Positions 47,801-61,411 of a stretch of DNA of 64,000 nt are shown here, piece after piece. Where the stretch lies: positions 62,001 through 126,000 of the forward strand of contig CAMRHE010001108.1 in assembly GCA_947044405.1 (NCBI GenBank). The letters run 5' to 3'. The translations under genes and the position numbers were made by a program. Source of the DNA: Leptodactylus fallax (Eukaryota > Chordata > Amphibia > Anura > Leptodactylidae). The stretch's first letter is position 1. Each line of letters opens with the position of its first letter. The notes beneath the pieces are model-generated. The model saw only the letters and a list, made by a program, of their open reading frames with translations, searched no databases and was not told the origin of the DNA.

Positions 47801-50800
47801 ATAGGTACCCTGTAATATGGGGACCCCCGGATAGTAAGTGTACCCTGTAATATGGGGACCCCCGGATAGTAAGTGTACCCTGTAATATGGGGACCCCGGA
47901 TAGTAAGTGTACCCTGTAATATGGGGACCCCCGGATAGTAAGTGTACCCTGTAATATGGGGACCCCCGGATAGTAAGTGTACCCTGTAATATGGGGACCC
48001 CCGGATAGTAAGTGTACCCTGTAATATGGGGACCCCGGGATAGTAAGTGTACCCTGTAATATGGGGACCCCGGATAGTAAGTGTACCCTGTAATATGGGG
48101 ACCCCGGATAGTAAGTGTACCCTGTAATATGGGGACCCCCGGATAGTAAGTGTACCCTGTAATATGGGGACCCCCGGATAGTAAGTGTACCCTGTAATAT
48201 GGGGACCCCCGGATAGTAAGTGTACCCTGTAATATGGGGACCCCCGGATAGTAAGTGTACCCTGTAATATGGGGACCCCCGGATAGTAAGTGTACCCTGT
48301 AATATGGGGACCCCCGGATAGTAAGTGTACCCTGTAATATGGGGACCCCCGGATAGTAAGTGTACCCTGTAATATGGGGACCCCCGGATAGTAAGTGTAC
48401 CCTGTAATATGGGGACCCCCGGATAGTAAGTGTACCCTGTAATATGGGGACCCCCGGATAGTAAGTGTACCCTGTAATATGGGGACCCCCGGATAGTAAG
48501 TGTACCCTGTAATATGGGGACCCCCGGATAGTAAGTGTACCCTGTAATATGGGGACCCCCGGATAGTAAGTGTACCCTGTAATATGGGGACCCCGGATAG
48601 TAAGTGTACCCTGTAATACGGCCCGGATAGTAAGTGTACCCTGTAATATGGGGACCCCCGGATAGTAAGTGTACCCTGTAATATGGGGACCCCCGGATAG
48701 TAAGTGTACCCTGTAATATGGGGACCCCCGGATAGTAAGTGTACCCTGTAATATGGGGACCCCCGGATAGTAAGTGTACCCTGTAATATGGGGACCCCCG
48801 GATAGTAAGTGTACCCTGTAATATGGGGACCCCCGGATAGTAAGTGTACCCTGTAATATGGGGACCCCCGGATAGTAAGTGTACCCTGTAATATGGGGAC
48901 CCCCGGATAGTAAGTGTACCCTGTAATATGGGGACCCCCGGATAGTAAGTGTACCCTGTAATATGGGGACCCCCGGATAGTAAGTGTACCCTGTAATATG
49001 GGGACCCCCGGATAGTAAGTGTACCCTGTAATATGGGGACCCCCGGATAGTAAGTGTACCCTGTAATATGGGGACCCCCGGATAGTAAGTGTACCCTGTA
49101 ATATGGGGACCCCCGGATAGTAAGTGTACCCTGTAATATGGGGACCCCCGGATAGTAAGTGTACCCTGTAATATGGGGACCCCCGGATAGTAAGTGTACC
49201 CTGTAATATGGGGACCCCCGGATAGTAAGTGTACCCTGTAATATGGGGACCCCCGGATAGTAAGTGTACCCTGTAATATGGGGACCCCCGGATAGTAAGT
49301 GTACCCTGTAATATGGGGACCCCCGGATAGGGTACCCTGTAATATGGGGACCCCCGGATAGTAAGTGTACCCTGTAATATGGGGACCCCCGGATAGTAAG
49401 TGTACCCTGTAATATGGGGACCCCCGGATAGTAAGTGTACCCTGTAATATGGGGACCCCGATATGGGGACCCCGGATAGTACCCTGTAATATGGGGACCC
49501 CGGATAGTAAGTGTACCCTGTAATATGGGGACCCCCGGATAGTAAGTGTACCCTGTAATATGGGGACCCCCGGATAGTAAGTGTACCCTGTAATATGGGG
49601 ACCCCCGGATAGTAAGTGTACCCTGTAATATGGGGACCCCCGGATAGTAAGTGTACCCTGTAATATGGGGACCCCCGGATAGTAAGTGTACCCTGTAATA
49701 TGGGGACCCCCGGATAGTAAGTGTACCCTGTAATATGGGGACCCCGGATAGTAAGTGTACCCTGTAATATGGGGACCCCCGGATAGTAAGTGTACCCTGT
49801 AATATGGGGACCCCCGGATAGTAAGTGTACCCTGTAATATGGGGACCCCCGGATAGTAAGTGTACCCTGTAATATGGGGACCCCCGGATAGTAAGTGTAC
49901 CCTGTAATATGGGGACCCCCGGATAGTAAGTGTACCCTGTAATATGGGGACCCCCGGATAGTAAGTGTACCCTGTAATATGGGGACCCCCGGATAGTAAG
50001 TGTACCCTGTAATATGGGGACCCCCGGATAGTAAGTGTACCCTGTAATATGGGGACCCCCGGATAGTAAGTGTACCCTGTAATATGGGGCCCCGGGAGGA
50101 CCCTGTAATATGGGGACCCCCGGATAGTAAGTGTACCCTGTAATATGGGGACCCCCGGATAGTAAGTGTACCCTGTAATATGGGGACCCCCGGATAGTAA
50201 GTGTACCCTGTAATATGGGGACCCCGGATAGTAAGTGTACCCTGTAATATGGGGACCCCCGGATAGTAAGTGTACCCTGTAATATGGGGACCCCCGGATA
50301 GTAAGTGTACCCTGTAATATGGGGACCCCCGGATAGTAAGTGTACCCTGTAATATGGGGACCCCGGATAGTAAGTGTACCCTGTAATATGGGGACCCCCG
50401 GATAGTAAGTGTACCCTGTAATATGGGGACCCCCGGATAGTAAGTGTACCCTGTAATATGGGGACCCCCGGATAGTAAGTGTACCCTGTAATATGGGGAC
50501 CCCCGGATAGTAAGTGTACCCTGTAATATGGGGACCCCCGGATAGTAAGTGTACCCTGTAATATGGGGACCCCCGGATAGTAAGTGTACCCTGTAATATG
50601 GGGACCCCCGGATAGTAAGTGTACCCTGTAATATGGGGACCCCCGGATAGTAAGTGTACCCTGTAATATGGGGACCCCCGGATAGTAAGTGTACCCTGTA
50701 ATATGGGGACCCCCGGATAGTAAGTGTACCCTGTAATATGGGGACCCCCGGATAGTAAGTGTACCCTGTAATATGGGGACCCCCGGATAGTAAGTGTACC

Positions 50801-53800
50801 CTGTAATATGGGGACCCCCGGATAGTAAGTGTACCCTGTAATATGGGGACCCCCGGATAGTAAGTGTACCCTGTAATATGGGGACCCCCGGATAGTAAGT
50901 GTACCCTGTAATATGGGGACCCCCGGATAGTAAGTGTACCCTGTAATATGGGGACCCCCGGATAGTAAGTGTACCCTGTAATATGGGGACCCCCGGATAG
51001 TAAGTGTACCCTGTAATATGGGGACCCCCGGATAGTAAGTGTACCCTGTAATATGGGGACCCCCGGATAGTAAGTGTACCCTGTAATATGGGGACCCCCG
51101 GATAGTAAGTGTACCCTGTAATATGGGGACCCCCGGATAGTAAGTGTACCCTGTAATATGGGGACCCCCGGATAGTAAGTGTACCCTGTAATATGGGGAC
51201 CCCGGATAGTAAGTGTACCCTGTAATATGGGGACCCCCGGATAGTAAGTGTACCCTGTAATATGGGGACCCCCGGATAGTAAGTGTACCCTGTAATATGG
51301 GGACCCCCGGATAGTAAGTGTACCCTGTAATATGGGGACCCCCGGATAGTAAGTGTACCCTGTAATATGGGGACCCCCGGATAGTAAGTGTACCCTGTAA
51401 TATGGGGACCCCCGGATAGTAAGTGTACCCTGTAATATGGGGACCCCCGGATAGTAAGTGTACCCTGTAATATGGGGACCCCGGAAGAAGGTAACCCTGT
51501 AATATGGGGACCCCCGAAGTAAGTGTACCCTGTAATATGGGGACCCCCGGATAGTAAGTGTACCCTGTAATATGGGGACCCCCGGATAGTAAGTGTACCC
51601 TGTAATATGGGGACCCCCGGATAGTAAGTGTACCCTGTAATATGGGGACCCCCGGATAGTAAGTGTACCCTGTAATATGGGGACCCCCGGATAGTAAGTG
51701 TACCCTGTAATATGGGGACCCCCGGATAGTAAGTGTACCCTGTAATATGGGGACCCCGGATAGTAAGTGTACCCTGTAATATGGGGACCCCCGGATAGTA
51801 AGTGTACCCTGTAATATGGGGACCCCCGGATAGTAAGTGTACCCTGTAATATGGGGGACCCCGGATAGTAAGTGTACCCTGTAATATGGGGACCCCCGGA
51901 TAGTAAGTGTACCCTGTAATATGGGGACCCCCGGATAGTAAGTGTACCCTGTAATATGGGGACCCCCGGATAGTAAGTGTACCCTGTAATATGGGGACCC
52001 CCGGATAGTAAGTGTACCCTGTAATATGGGGACCCCCGGATAGTAAGTGTACCCTGTAATATGGGGACCCCCGGATAGTAAGTGTACCCTGTAATATGGG
52101 GACCCCCGGATAGTAAGTGTACCCTGTAATATGGGGACCCCGGATAGTAAGTGTACCCTGTAATATGGGGACCCCCGGATAGTAAGTGTACCCTGTAATA
52201 TGGGGACCCCCGGATAGTAAGTGTACCCTGTAATATGGGGACCCCCGGATAGTAAGTGTACCCTGTAATATGGGGACCCCCGGATAGTAAGTGTACCCTG
52301 TAATATGGGGACCCCCGGATAGTAAGTGTACCCTGTAATATGGGGACCCCCGGATAGTAAGTGTACCCTGTAATATGGGGACCCCCGGATAGTAAGTGTA
52401 CCCTGTAATATGGGGACCCCCGGATAGTAAGTGTACCCTGTAATATGGGGACCCCGGATAGTAAGTGTACCCTGTAATATGGGGACCCCCGGATAGTAAG
52501 TGTACCCTGTAATATGGGGACCCCCGGATAGTAAGTGTACCCTGTAATATGGGGACCCCCGGATAGTAAGTGTACCCTGTAATATGGGGACCCCGGATAG
52601 TAAGTGTACCCTGTAATATGGGGACCCCCGGATAGTAAGTGTACCCTGTAATATGGGGACCCCCGGATAGTAAGTGTACCCTGTAATATGGGGACCCCCG
52701 GATAGTAAGTGTACCCTGTAATATGGGGACCCCGGATAGTAAGTGTACCCTGTAATATGGGGGACCCCCGGATAGTAAGTGTACCCTGTAATATGGGGAC
52801 CCCCGGATAGTAAGTGTACCCTGTAATATGGGGACCCCCGGATAGTAAGTGTACCCTGTAATATGGGGACCCCCGGATAGTAAGTGTACCCTGTAATATG
52901 GGGACCCCCGGATAGTAAGTGTACCCTGTAATATGGGGACCCCGGATAGTAAGTGTACCCTGTAATATGGGGACCCCCGGATAGTAAGTGTACCCTGTAA
53001 TATGGGGACCCCCGGATAGTAAGTGTACCCTGTAATATGGGGACCCCGGATAGTAAGTGTACCCTGTAATATGGGGACCCCCGGATAGTAAGTGTACCCT
53101 GTAATATGGGGACCCCCGGATAGTAAGTGTACCCTGTAATATGGGGACCCCCGGATAGTAAGTGTACCCTGTAATATGGGGACCCCCGGATAGTAAGTGT
53201 ACCCTGTAATATGGGGACCCCCGGATAGTAAGTGTACCCTGTAATATGGGGACCCCCGGATAGTAAGTGTACCCTGTAATATGGGGACCCCCGGATAGTA
53301 AGTGTACCCTGTAATATGGGGACCCCCGGATAGTAAGTGTACCCTGTAATATGGGGACCCCCGGATAGTAAGTGTACCCTGTAATATGGGGACCCCCGGA
53401 TAGTAAGTGTACCCTGTAATATGGGGACCCCCGGATAGTAAGTGTACCCTGTAATATGGGGACCCCCGGATAGTAAGTGTACCCTGTAATATGGGGACCC
53501 CCGGATAGTAAGTGTACCCTGTAATATGGGGACCCCCGGATAGTAAGTGTACCCTGTAATATGGGGACCCCCGGATAGTAAGTGTACCCTGTAATATGGG
53601 GACCCCCGGATAGTAAGTGTACCCTGTAATATGGGGACCCCCGGATAGTAAGTGTACCCTGTAATATGGGGACCCCCGGATAGTAAGTGTACCCTGTAAT
53701 ATGGGGACCCCGGGGGACCCGGATAGTAAGTGTACCCTGTAATATGGGGACCCCGGATAGTAAGTGTACCCTGTAATATGGGGACCCCCGGATAGTAAGT

Positions 53801-56800
53801 GTACCCTGTAATATGGGGACCCCCGGATAGTAAGTGTACCCTGTAATATGGGGACCCCCGGATAGTAAGTGTACCCTGTAATATGGGGACCCCCGGATAG
53901 TAAGTGTACCCTGTAATATGGGGACCCCCGGATAGTAAGTGTACCCTGTAATATGGGGACCCCCGGATAGTAAGTGTACCCTGTAATATGGGGACCCCCG
54001 GATAGTAAGTGTACCCTGTAATATGGGGACCCCCGGATAGTAAGTGTACCCTGTAATATGGGGACCCCCGGATAGTAAGTGTACCCTGTAATATGGGGAC
54101 CCCCGGATAGTAAGTGTACCCTGTAATATGGGGACCCCCGGATAGTAAGTGTACCCTGTAATATGGGGACCCCCGGATAGTAAGTGTACCCTGTAATATG
54201 GGGACCCCCCGGATAGTAAGTGTACCCTGTAATATGGGGACCCCCGGATAGTAAGTGTACCCTGTAATATGGGGACCCCCGGATAGTAAGTGTACCCTGT
54301 AATATGGGGACCCCCGGATAGTAAGTGTACCCTGTAATATGGGGACCCCCGGATAGTAAGTGTACCCTGTAATATGGGGACCCCCGGATAGTAAGTGTAC
54401 CCTGTAATATGGGGACCCCCGGATAGTAAGTGTACCCTGTAATATGGGGACCCCCGGATAGTAAGTGTACCCTGTAATATGGGGACCCCGGATAGAGGTA
54501 CGTAGGGGACCCCGGGAGTGTACCCTGTAATATGGGGACCCCCGGATAGTAAGTGTACCCTGTAATATGGGGACCCCCGGATAGTAAGTGTACCCTGTAA
54601 TATGGGGACCCCCGGATAGTAAGTGTACCCTGTAATATGGGGACCCCCGGATAGTAAGTGTACCCTGTAATATGGGGACCCCCGGATAGTAAGTGTACCC
54701 TGTAATATGGGGACCCCCGGATAGTAAGTGTACCCTGTAATATGGGGACCCCCGGATAGTAAGTGTACCCTGTAATATGGGGACCCCCGGATAGTAAGTG
54801 TACCCTGTAATATGGGGACCCCCGGATAGTAAGTGTACCCTGTAATATGGGGACCCCCGGATAGTAAGTGTACCCTGTAATATGGGGACCCCCGGATAGT
54901 AAGTGTACCCTGTAATATGGGGACCCCCGGATAGTAAGTGTACCCTGTAATATGGGGGACCCCCGGATAGTAAGTGTACCCTGTAATATGGGGACCCCCG
55001 GATAGTAAGTGTACCCTGTAATATGGGGACCCCCGGATAGTAAGTGTACCCTGTAATATGGGGACCCCCGGATAGTAAGTGTACCCTGTAATATGGGGAC
55101 CCCCGGATAGTAAGTGTACCCTGTAATATGGGGACCCCCGGATAGTAAGTGTACCCTGTAATATGGGGACCCCGGATAGTAAGTGTACCCTGTAATATGG
55201 GGACCCCGGATAGGTACCCTGTAATATGGGGACCCCCGGATAGTAAGTGTACCCTGTAATATGGGGACCCCCGGATAGTAAGTGTACCCTGTAATATGGG
55301 GACCCCCGGATAGTAAGTGTACCCTGTAATATGGGGACCCCGGGATAGTAAGTGTACCCTGTAATATGGGGACCCCCGGATAGCAAGTGTACCCTGTAAT
55401 ATGGGGACCCCCGGATAGTAAGTGTACCCTGTAATATGGGGACCCCCGGGATAGTAAGTGTACCCTGTAATATGGGGACCCCCGGATAGTAAGTGTACCC
55501 TGTAATATGGGGACCCCGGATAGTAAGTGTACCCTGTAATATGGGGGACCCCCGGATAGTAAGTGTACCCTGTAATATGGGGACCCCCGGATAGTAAGTG
55601 TACCCTGTAATATGGGGACCCCCGGATAGTAAGTGTACCCTGTAGTATGGGGACCCCCGGATAGTAAGTGTACCCTGTAATATGGGGACCCCCGGATAGT
55701 AAGTGTACCCTGTAATATGGGGACCCCCGGATAGTACCCTGTAATATGGGGACCCCCGGATAGTAAGTGTACCCTGTAATATGGGGACCCCCGGATAGTA
55801 AGTGTACCCTGTAATATGGGGACCCCCGGATAGTAAGTGTACCCTGTAATATGGGGACCCCCGGATAGTAAGTGTACCCTGTAATATGGGGACCCCCGGG
55901 ATAGTAAGTGTACCCTGTAATATGGGGACCCCCGGATAGTAAGTGTACCCTGTAATATGGGGACCCCGAGGATAGTACCCTGTAATATGGGGACCCCCCG
56001 GGATAGTACCCTGTAATATGGGGACCCCGGATAGTAAGTGTACCCTGTAATATGGGGACCCCGGATAGTAAGTGTACCCTGTAATATGGGGACCCCCGGA
56101 TAGCAAGTGTACCCTGTAATATGGGGACCCCGGATAGTAAGTGTACCCTGTAATATGGGGACCCCCGGATAGTAAGTGTACCCTGTAATATGGGGACCCC
56201 GGATAGTAAGTGTACCCTGTAATATGGGGACCCCCGGATAGTAAGTGTACCCTGTAATATGGGGACCCCGGATAGTAAGTGTACCCTGTAATATGGGGAC
56301 CCCCGGATAGTAAGTGTACCCTGTAATATGGGGACCCCCGGATAGTACCCTGTAATATGGGGACCCCCGGGATAGTAAGTGTACCCTGTAATATGGGGAC
56401 CCCCGGATAGTAAGTGTACCCTGTAATATGGGGACCCCTGGATAGTAAGTGTACCCTGTAATATGGGATCCCCCGGATAGTAAGTGTACCCTGTAATATG
56501 GGGACCCCCGGATAGTAAGTGTACCCTGTAATATGGGGACCCCCGGATAGTAAGTGTACCCTGTAATATGGGGACCCCCGGATAGTAAGTGTACCCTGTA
56601 ATATGGGGACCCCCGGATAGTAAGTGTACCCTGTAATATGGGGACCCCCGGATAGTAAGTGTACCCTGTAATATGGGGACCCCGGATAGTAAGTGTACCC
56701 TGTAATATGGGGACCCCCGGATAGTAAGTGTACCCTGTAATATGGGGACCCCGGATAGTACCCTGTAATATGGGGACCCCGGATAGTAAGTGTACCCTGT

Positions 56801-57945
56801 AATATGGGGACCCCGGATAGTAAGTGTACCCTGTAATATGGGGACCCCCGGATAGTAAGTGTACCCTGTAATATGGGGACCCCCGGATAGTAAGTGTACC
56901 CTGTAATATGGGGACCCCCGGGATAGTAAGTGTACCCTGTAATATGGGGACCCCCGGATAGTAAGTGTACCCTGTAATATGGGGACCCCGGATAGTAAGT
57001 GTACCCTGTAATATGGGGACCCCCGGGATAGTAAGTGTACCCTGTAATATGGGGACCCCCGGATAGTAAGTGTACCCTGTAATATGGGGACCCCCGGGAT
57101 AGTACCCTGTAATATGGGGACCCCCGGATAGTAAGTGTACCCTGTAATATGGGGACCCCCGGATAGTAAGTGTACCCTGTAATATGGGACCCCCGGATAG
57201 TACCCTGTAATATGGGGACCCCCGGATAGTAAGTGTACCCTGTAATATGGGGACCCCCGGATAGTACCCTGTAATATGGGGACCCCCGGGGATAGTAAGT
57301 GTACCCTGTAATATGGGGACCCCCGGATAGTAAGTGTACCCTGTAATATGGGGACCCCCGGATAGTAAGTGTACCCTGTAATATGGGGACCCCCCGGATA
57401 GTAAGTGTACCCTGTAATATGGGGACCCCCGGATAGTATCCTGTAATATGGGGACCCCCGGATAGTAAGTGTACCCTGTAATATGGGGACCCCCGGATAG
57501 TACCCTGTAATATGGGGACCCCCGGGATAGTAAGTGTACCCTGTAATATGGGGACCCCCGGATAGTAAGTGTACCCTGTAATATGGGGACCCCCGGATAG
57601 TAAGTGTACCCTGTAATATGGGGACCCCCGGGATAGTAAGTGTACCCTGTAATATGGGGACCCCCGGGATAGTAAGTGTACCCTGTAATATGGGGACCCC
57701 CGGGGATAGTAAGTGTACCCTGTAATATGGGGACCCCCGGGATAGTAAGTGTACCCTGTAATATGGGGACCCCCCGGGGATAGTAAGTGTACCCTGTAAT
57801 ATGGGGACCCCCGGGATAGTAAGTGTACCCTGTAATATGGGGACCCCCGGGGATAGTAAGTGTACCCTGTAATATGGGGACCCCCGGGATAGTAAGTGTA
57901 CCCTGTAATATGGGGACCCCGGATAGTACCCTGTAATATGGGTGT
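44872..57945. repeat. 35-bp minisatellite in smurf2 intron 1, about 370 copies
   Basis: About 13 kb of a 35-bp unit, GTACCCTGTAATATGGGGAC followed by CCCCGGATAGTAAGT. The centre (about 48.1-55.1 kb) is almost perfectly uniform. The edges carry 34-bp units (one C fewer), 36-bp units (extra G or C) and 29-bp units that lack exactly the hexamer GTAAGT (or TAAGTG). The minus strand has no stop in any frame, giving a 4411-codon frame (44731-57966) with a 35-residue repeat. It has no domain and ends in array flank on both sides, so it is a repeat artefact. Broken units occur near 48617, 49455, 50092, 51482, 53708 and 54490. Confidence 0.97.
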
Positions 57946-58759
57946 AATGGGGACTGGTTGCCCCATGTTAGGATTGTGTAGCCCCCCCAGCAGACAGTAT
58001 ATATGGGGCCCCCCCTTCCAATGTACAGATTATATAGGGTGACCCCAGTCGGATCGCTGCCCTCCCAGATATAGATGTGACCTTTGCCTCCATTATGAAG
58101 CTGATATTTGGGGGTGATGTCACACGACTGATCCCGTACAGGCGCCTTGTACCCCAGTATTTAGGGCTGATCTCTGAGCTGTTGACCGGTCGCCGGTTCT
58201 GGGGGGGTCAGTGACGCCCTGTTTTGCGCCCTTGCGGCTGGTCTGAGCGCTATATTGGGGGTTACCTGCAGCTTTGGCGCTGCTCGCCGTCCCGATGGGG
58301 CTGAATGTTGTTTGTTTGTGACGCTTTTTGTTGATTTGGGAGAAATCTGGGTCATGTGGCTGAGCTGGTCCTCGGACGTCACCACCGCCATATTGGTTAG
58401 ACCGTGGCTGAAGTTTCCGTATTACGGGGTGGTGCTGATATCCAAGATGGCGGCTAATTGGATTTTAAAGCTGGTATTCTCTGGTGTTGCCGTCATCAGT
58501 CCATGTACTTGTGGCGCTATAGTGATGGCGCTGCCATTGGTGGTACAAGATGGCGTACATAGTGAGGGCGAGCCGGGCGTCTTACAGATTAAGGGTCTTC
58601 CCTGAAAATCCTAAAGTTTTGGGCATTTCTATGGCGTTGTGTTATATAAATTCATGCGATTATCTATAGGGGGCACTGTGGTGCATGTGGATACAGCGGC
58701 AGATTACAAGACCTATGATGTCATCAACTCGTCAGCTGATGAAGTCTAGTCCTGGAAAA
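57946..58759 (+). other. smurf2 intron 1, single-copy segment
   Basis: No exon recognised. It contains AAGATGGCG motifs (58444-58452, 58547-58555), described under the YY1-like cluster. The open frame 58255-58605 has no recognisable domain and is not called. Confidence 0.5.
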
Positions 58760-59205
58760 GCTGGGTGACCGCCAGCATGGCCTCCTTTGCAGCCTCCATG
58801 ATGGTTGTCACCCAGCTCTCCTCAAGTCCTGTATGGCAAATCTGCCCAGGTATAGAATGGAGTGAAGTGGTCACTCAGCTTTCCCAGACTCCTGAAAGGC
58901 AAATCTACAAAGCTGCCGTTCAGGAGTCTCAGAAAGCATCTGACAACCCTTCTTGTTGCTGCTTAGAAAGTAATCAGTTGTCACCCAGCTTTCCTTAAGG
59001 CCTGGATGGCAAATCTGCCTAGTTGTAAACGAGGGGTAAAGTCACTCATCTTTCCCAGATTCCTGCAGTGTGGATCTAGACAGCTGCCGTTCAGGAGCCT
59101 GAGAAAGCGTATCAACCCTTGTAGTTTTCGATGTGGGAATCTTGGGTGGTCAGCATCTCCTGTTTCAGCCATATTGGTTCACCCAGCTTTCCTGGGAACA
59201 GATAT
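58760..59205. repeat. ~173-bp imperfect tandem duplication
   Basis: GTCACCCAGCTCTCCTCAAG at 58807 recurs as GTCACCCAGCTTTCCTTAAG at 58980, with matching TGGCAAATCTGCC, GTCACTCA and AGCTGCCGTTCAGGAG blocks. A third partial start, TTCACCCAGCTTTCCTGG, lies near 59175. There is no coding evidence. It is probably a decayed dispersed repeat. Confidence 0.75.
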
Positions 59206-60439
59206 ATACGTCCAGTAATTTTAGGGAGTCGTGTTCCGCGCCGTTAGATGGCGGCCATGACAGTGCTCTTAGTCAGGGCCGCTAGACAGAAACCCGGACA
59301 CCAAAGCCTCCTCCATGTGTGCGGCATGCTTTGGCCATTAGCCCCGGGCTGAGTAATGATGAGCGGCGGCGGCGGCGCGGTCACCGTAGATACCTGCCGC
59401 TCGCCGGGCCTGGAATCTCTGCCGATCCAGGTATGCAGCCGCGGCTCGTCAGCTGTGAAATCAAGGCGCTTGTTGTGGATTCCAGCGCCGCTGCGGGCCG
59501 CCGAGGGTTAACAGGAACTGAGACTCCAGCCGCCGACATTCCTGCTGCCCCGGCTTGTGGGGTAATGTCTGGGCGGGAGCCTGGCGGCGCAGGGGTTAAT
59601 GGAAGGCTGCCAGTCTCTGTGTTGATAAAGTTTCTCCATTTTGTATGAGAGATTCGATGGTGAAAATGGCGCAAAACCCGCCAAGTGTGCGAAGATGGCG
59701 ATCGGCTGTGTCACTGTAACCGCACTTTGGCGCAGTTACCGCCCCTTTGTATAACGCCGTATCCTTCTCAGCTGAAGCTTTTGTTGCAGTGTGAACAGGG
59801 CGCAGCAGGATGGTGCAGACTGGATACACGGTAACAAACCCTCAGCTGTGACAGGTTGATGGGGAGCAGAGTCAGGTGTCGTGTCTGGAGATGTCGCTGC
59901 CCGCTACACTGGGCACTGTGCCGCCCACATGTCATCGGCGGTTGTGTGTCCCTATGACAACACTTCCTGCCCGTGTCTTGCCATTCTGTGTGTCCGACTC
60001 TGTCCAGCTGGGTACATGTCTGACCCCGAGGGGTGGAAACCACCGTGCATGATACGTTACGGTGTCTGCAGAGATCCATGTATGTGGGTGTCATGGCGGA
60101 GGGTGTGAGGGCTTGGCATGGGCAGCCGATTACCCTTCAGGGGTCAGAGAAGGGCAAAATTAAAGGGCTTGGTTATCGCCTAACTGTGCACCCCTGACAA
60201 CTGCAACCTACAGGCGAGAGAACACGGTTGTCATGGTGAAATTGTCAAGTAATAGCCAATCAGGGCGGAGCAATGTGCCAGGGGCGGGGCCTCTACAGAT
60301 GCTATGGGGTGGCAAAACCTGCCAATGTGCAAGGGGGCTAATGCCAGAGACTGTGCCAAACGTATGGCAGTCACCTCTCTGCGCCTGGCACCTCCTGTCT
60401 GCAGCAGAGGCCTTGTGCTGTGTGTAGGGTCTGTGCCAC
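59206..60439 (+). other. smurf2 intron 1 with dispersed-repeat fragments
   Basis: CpG-rich to about 59620, then fragments of dispersed elements such as GGTAACAAACCCTCAGCTGT (about 59828) and a TTAAAGGGCTTGG stretch (about 60160). No exon is recognised. Short open frames are unsupported. Confidence 0.45.
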
Positions 60440-60675
60440 GTAGGGTTGCTGCGCCCGGCTCCGGCGCCCGCTCATGGCTCCTGCGCCCGGTCATGGCTCC
60501 TGTGCCCGCTCATGGCTCCTGCGCCCGCTTATGGCTCCTGCGCCCGGTCATGGCCCCTGTGCCCGCTCATGGCTCCTGCGCCCCCTCATGGCTCCTGTGC
60601 CCGGCCCCTGTGCCCGCTCGTGGCTCCTGTGCCCGGCCCCTGTGCCCGCTCGTGGCTCCTGCGCCCGCAGTTTCC
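60440..60675. repeat. 19-bp minisatellite (CTCATGGCTCCTGCGCCCG)
   Basis: About 11 copies of a 19-bp unit with CTCATG/GTCATG/CTCGTG and TGCGCC/TGTGCC variants. It overlaps short + frames that I regard as repeat translations. Confidence 0.9.
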
Positions 60676-61030
60676 TCCGCTGAGGAGACAACATTCTGTC
60701 ACCTGTCAGTAGCGGGAGGTCTGGGAGGGGCGGCTAAGAGACAGGAAAGGGTTAAGATGGCGGCCAGACCCTTCAGCTCTGCTTCCTCCTCAGTCTGTAG
60801 GGGAACATTTCATGTATATTTTCTGTGCACTGTCCCTTTAAAAGTCCTGGCCTACTTGTAGTACAGGTTGGGTGACGGCCCCGCGGTATCCGCTACTGCA
60901 CTGCCCTCCCAGCTTCTTAGGCACTCTGACCTGATCCGGTGTCAGTCTTCACTGCAGTACTAGTGTTCTGTTCATGAGCAGCTGTGTAGGTCCTGGATTG
61001 GTAAGAGGTCAGCGCAGTCCTATAGGGTGT

Positions 61031-61032
<2 letters not shown>

Positions 61033-61071
<39 letters not shown>
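61033..61071. repeat. (TA)n microsatellite in smurf2 intron 1
   Basis: About 19 TA steps, bounded by GTGTGTGA and TGTGATACAG. Confidence 0.95.
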
Positions 61072-61074
<3 letters not shown>

Positions 61075-61411
61075 ATACAGCGCTGGCTGATGGCAGAGAG
61101 CACTAGCTGACATGGCAGTGCATAGAAGTTGCTCTTCCACCCTTTACTTGCCAGTCAGCGAGAATCTGGACGCGACTACGTGTTTTCCTTTGGGCTGTAA
61201 ACTCCAGAGGTTTCTCTGCAGAACATTGTTGTGACGGAGCGGTGGCGTCTCTGAAGTCCGTCCAGGCCGCCATCTTGCTTCGCGTCCCCCTCCAGCGCTC
61301 GGACGTCTCCGCCAAGAATAATATTTGCTGTTTGTATTTTACCAGCAGACTAGAAATCCAACGTGGCCGCCACCAGAGCGCTGTCAGTTCCGTCTGTATT
61401 TACACCCTGGC

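Larger units (their letters stand above)
58444..61276. promoter_or_regulatory. Cluster of AAGATGGCG (YY1-like) motifs in smurf2 intron 1
   Basis: Exact AAGATGGCG occurs at 58444-58452, 58547-58555, 59692-59700 and 60754-60762 on +, and as CGCCATCTT at 61268-61276 and 63627-63635. A near match, TAGATGGCGGCCAT, is at 59245. AANATGGCGGC is the known YY1 consensus. A GCGGCGGCGGCGCGG run near 59364 lies in the same CpG-rich zone. Function as an intronic enhancer or internal promoter is inferred. Confidence 0.4.

Noticed and set aside
44731..57966. Giant minus-strand ORF as a structural protein gene
   Set aside because: It is exactly coextensive with the 35-bp array, all three minus frames are open, and it has no domain, splice structure or unique coding part.
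58255..58605. 116-codon + strand ORF in smurf2 intron 1
   Set aside because: No recognisable domain, no splice context, and it is within chance length for GC-rich DNA.
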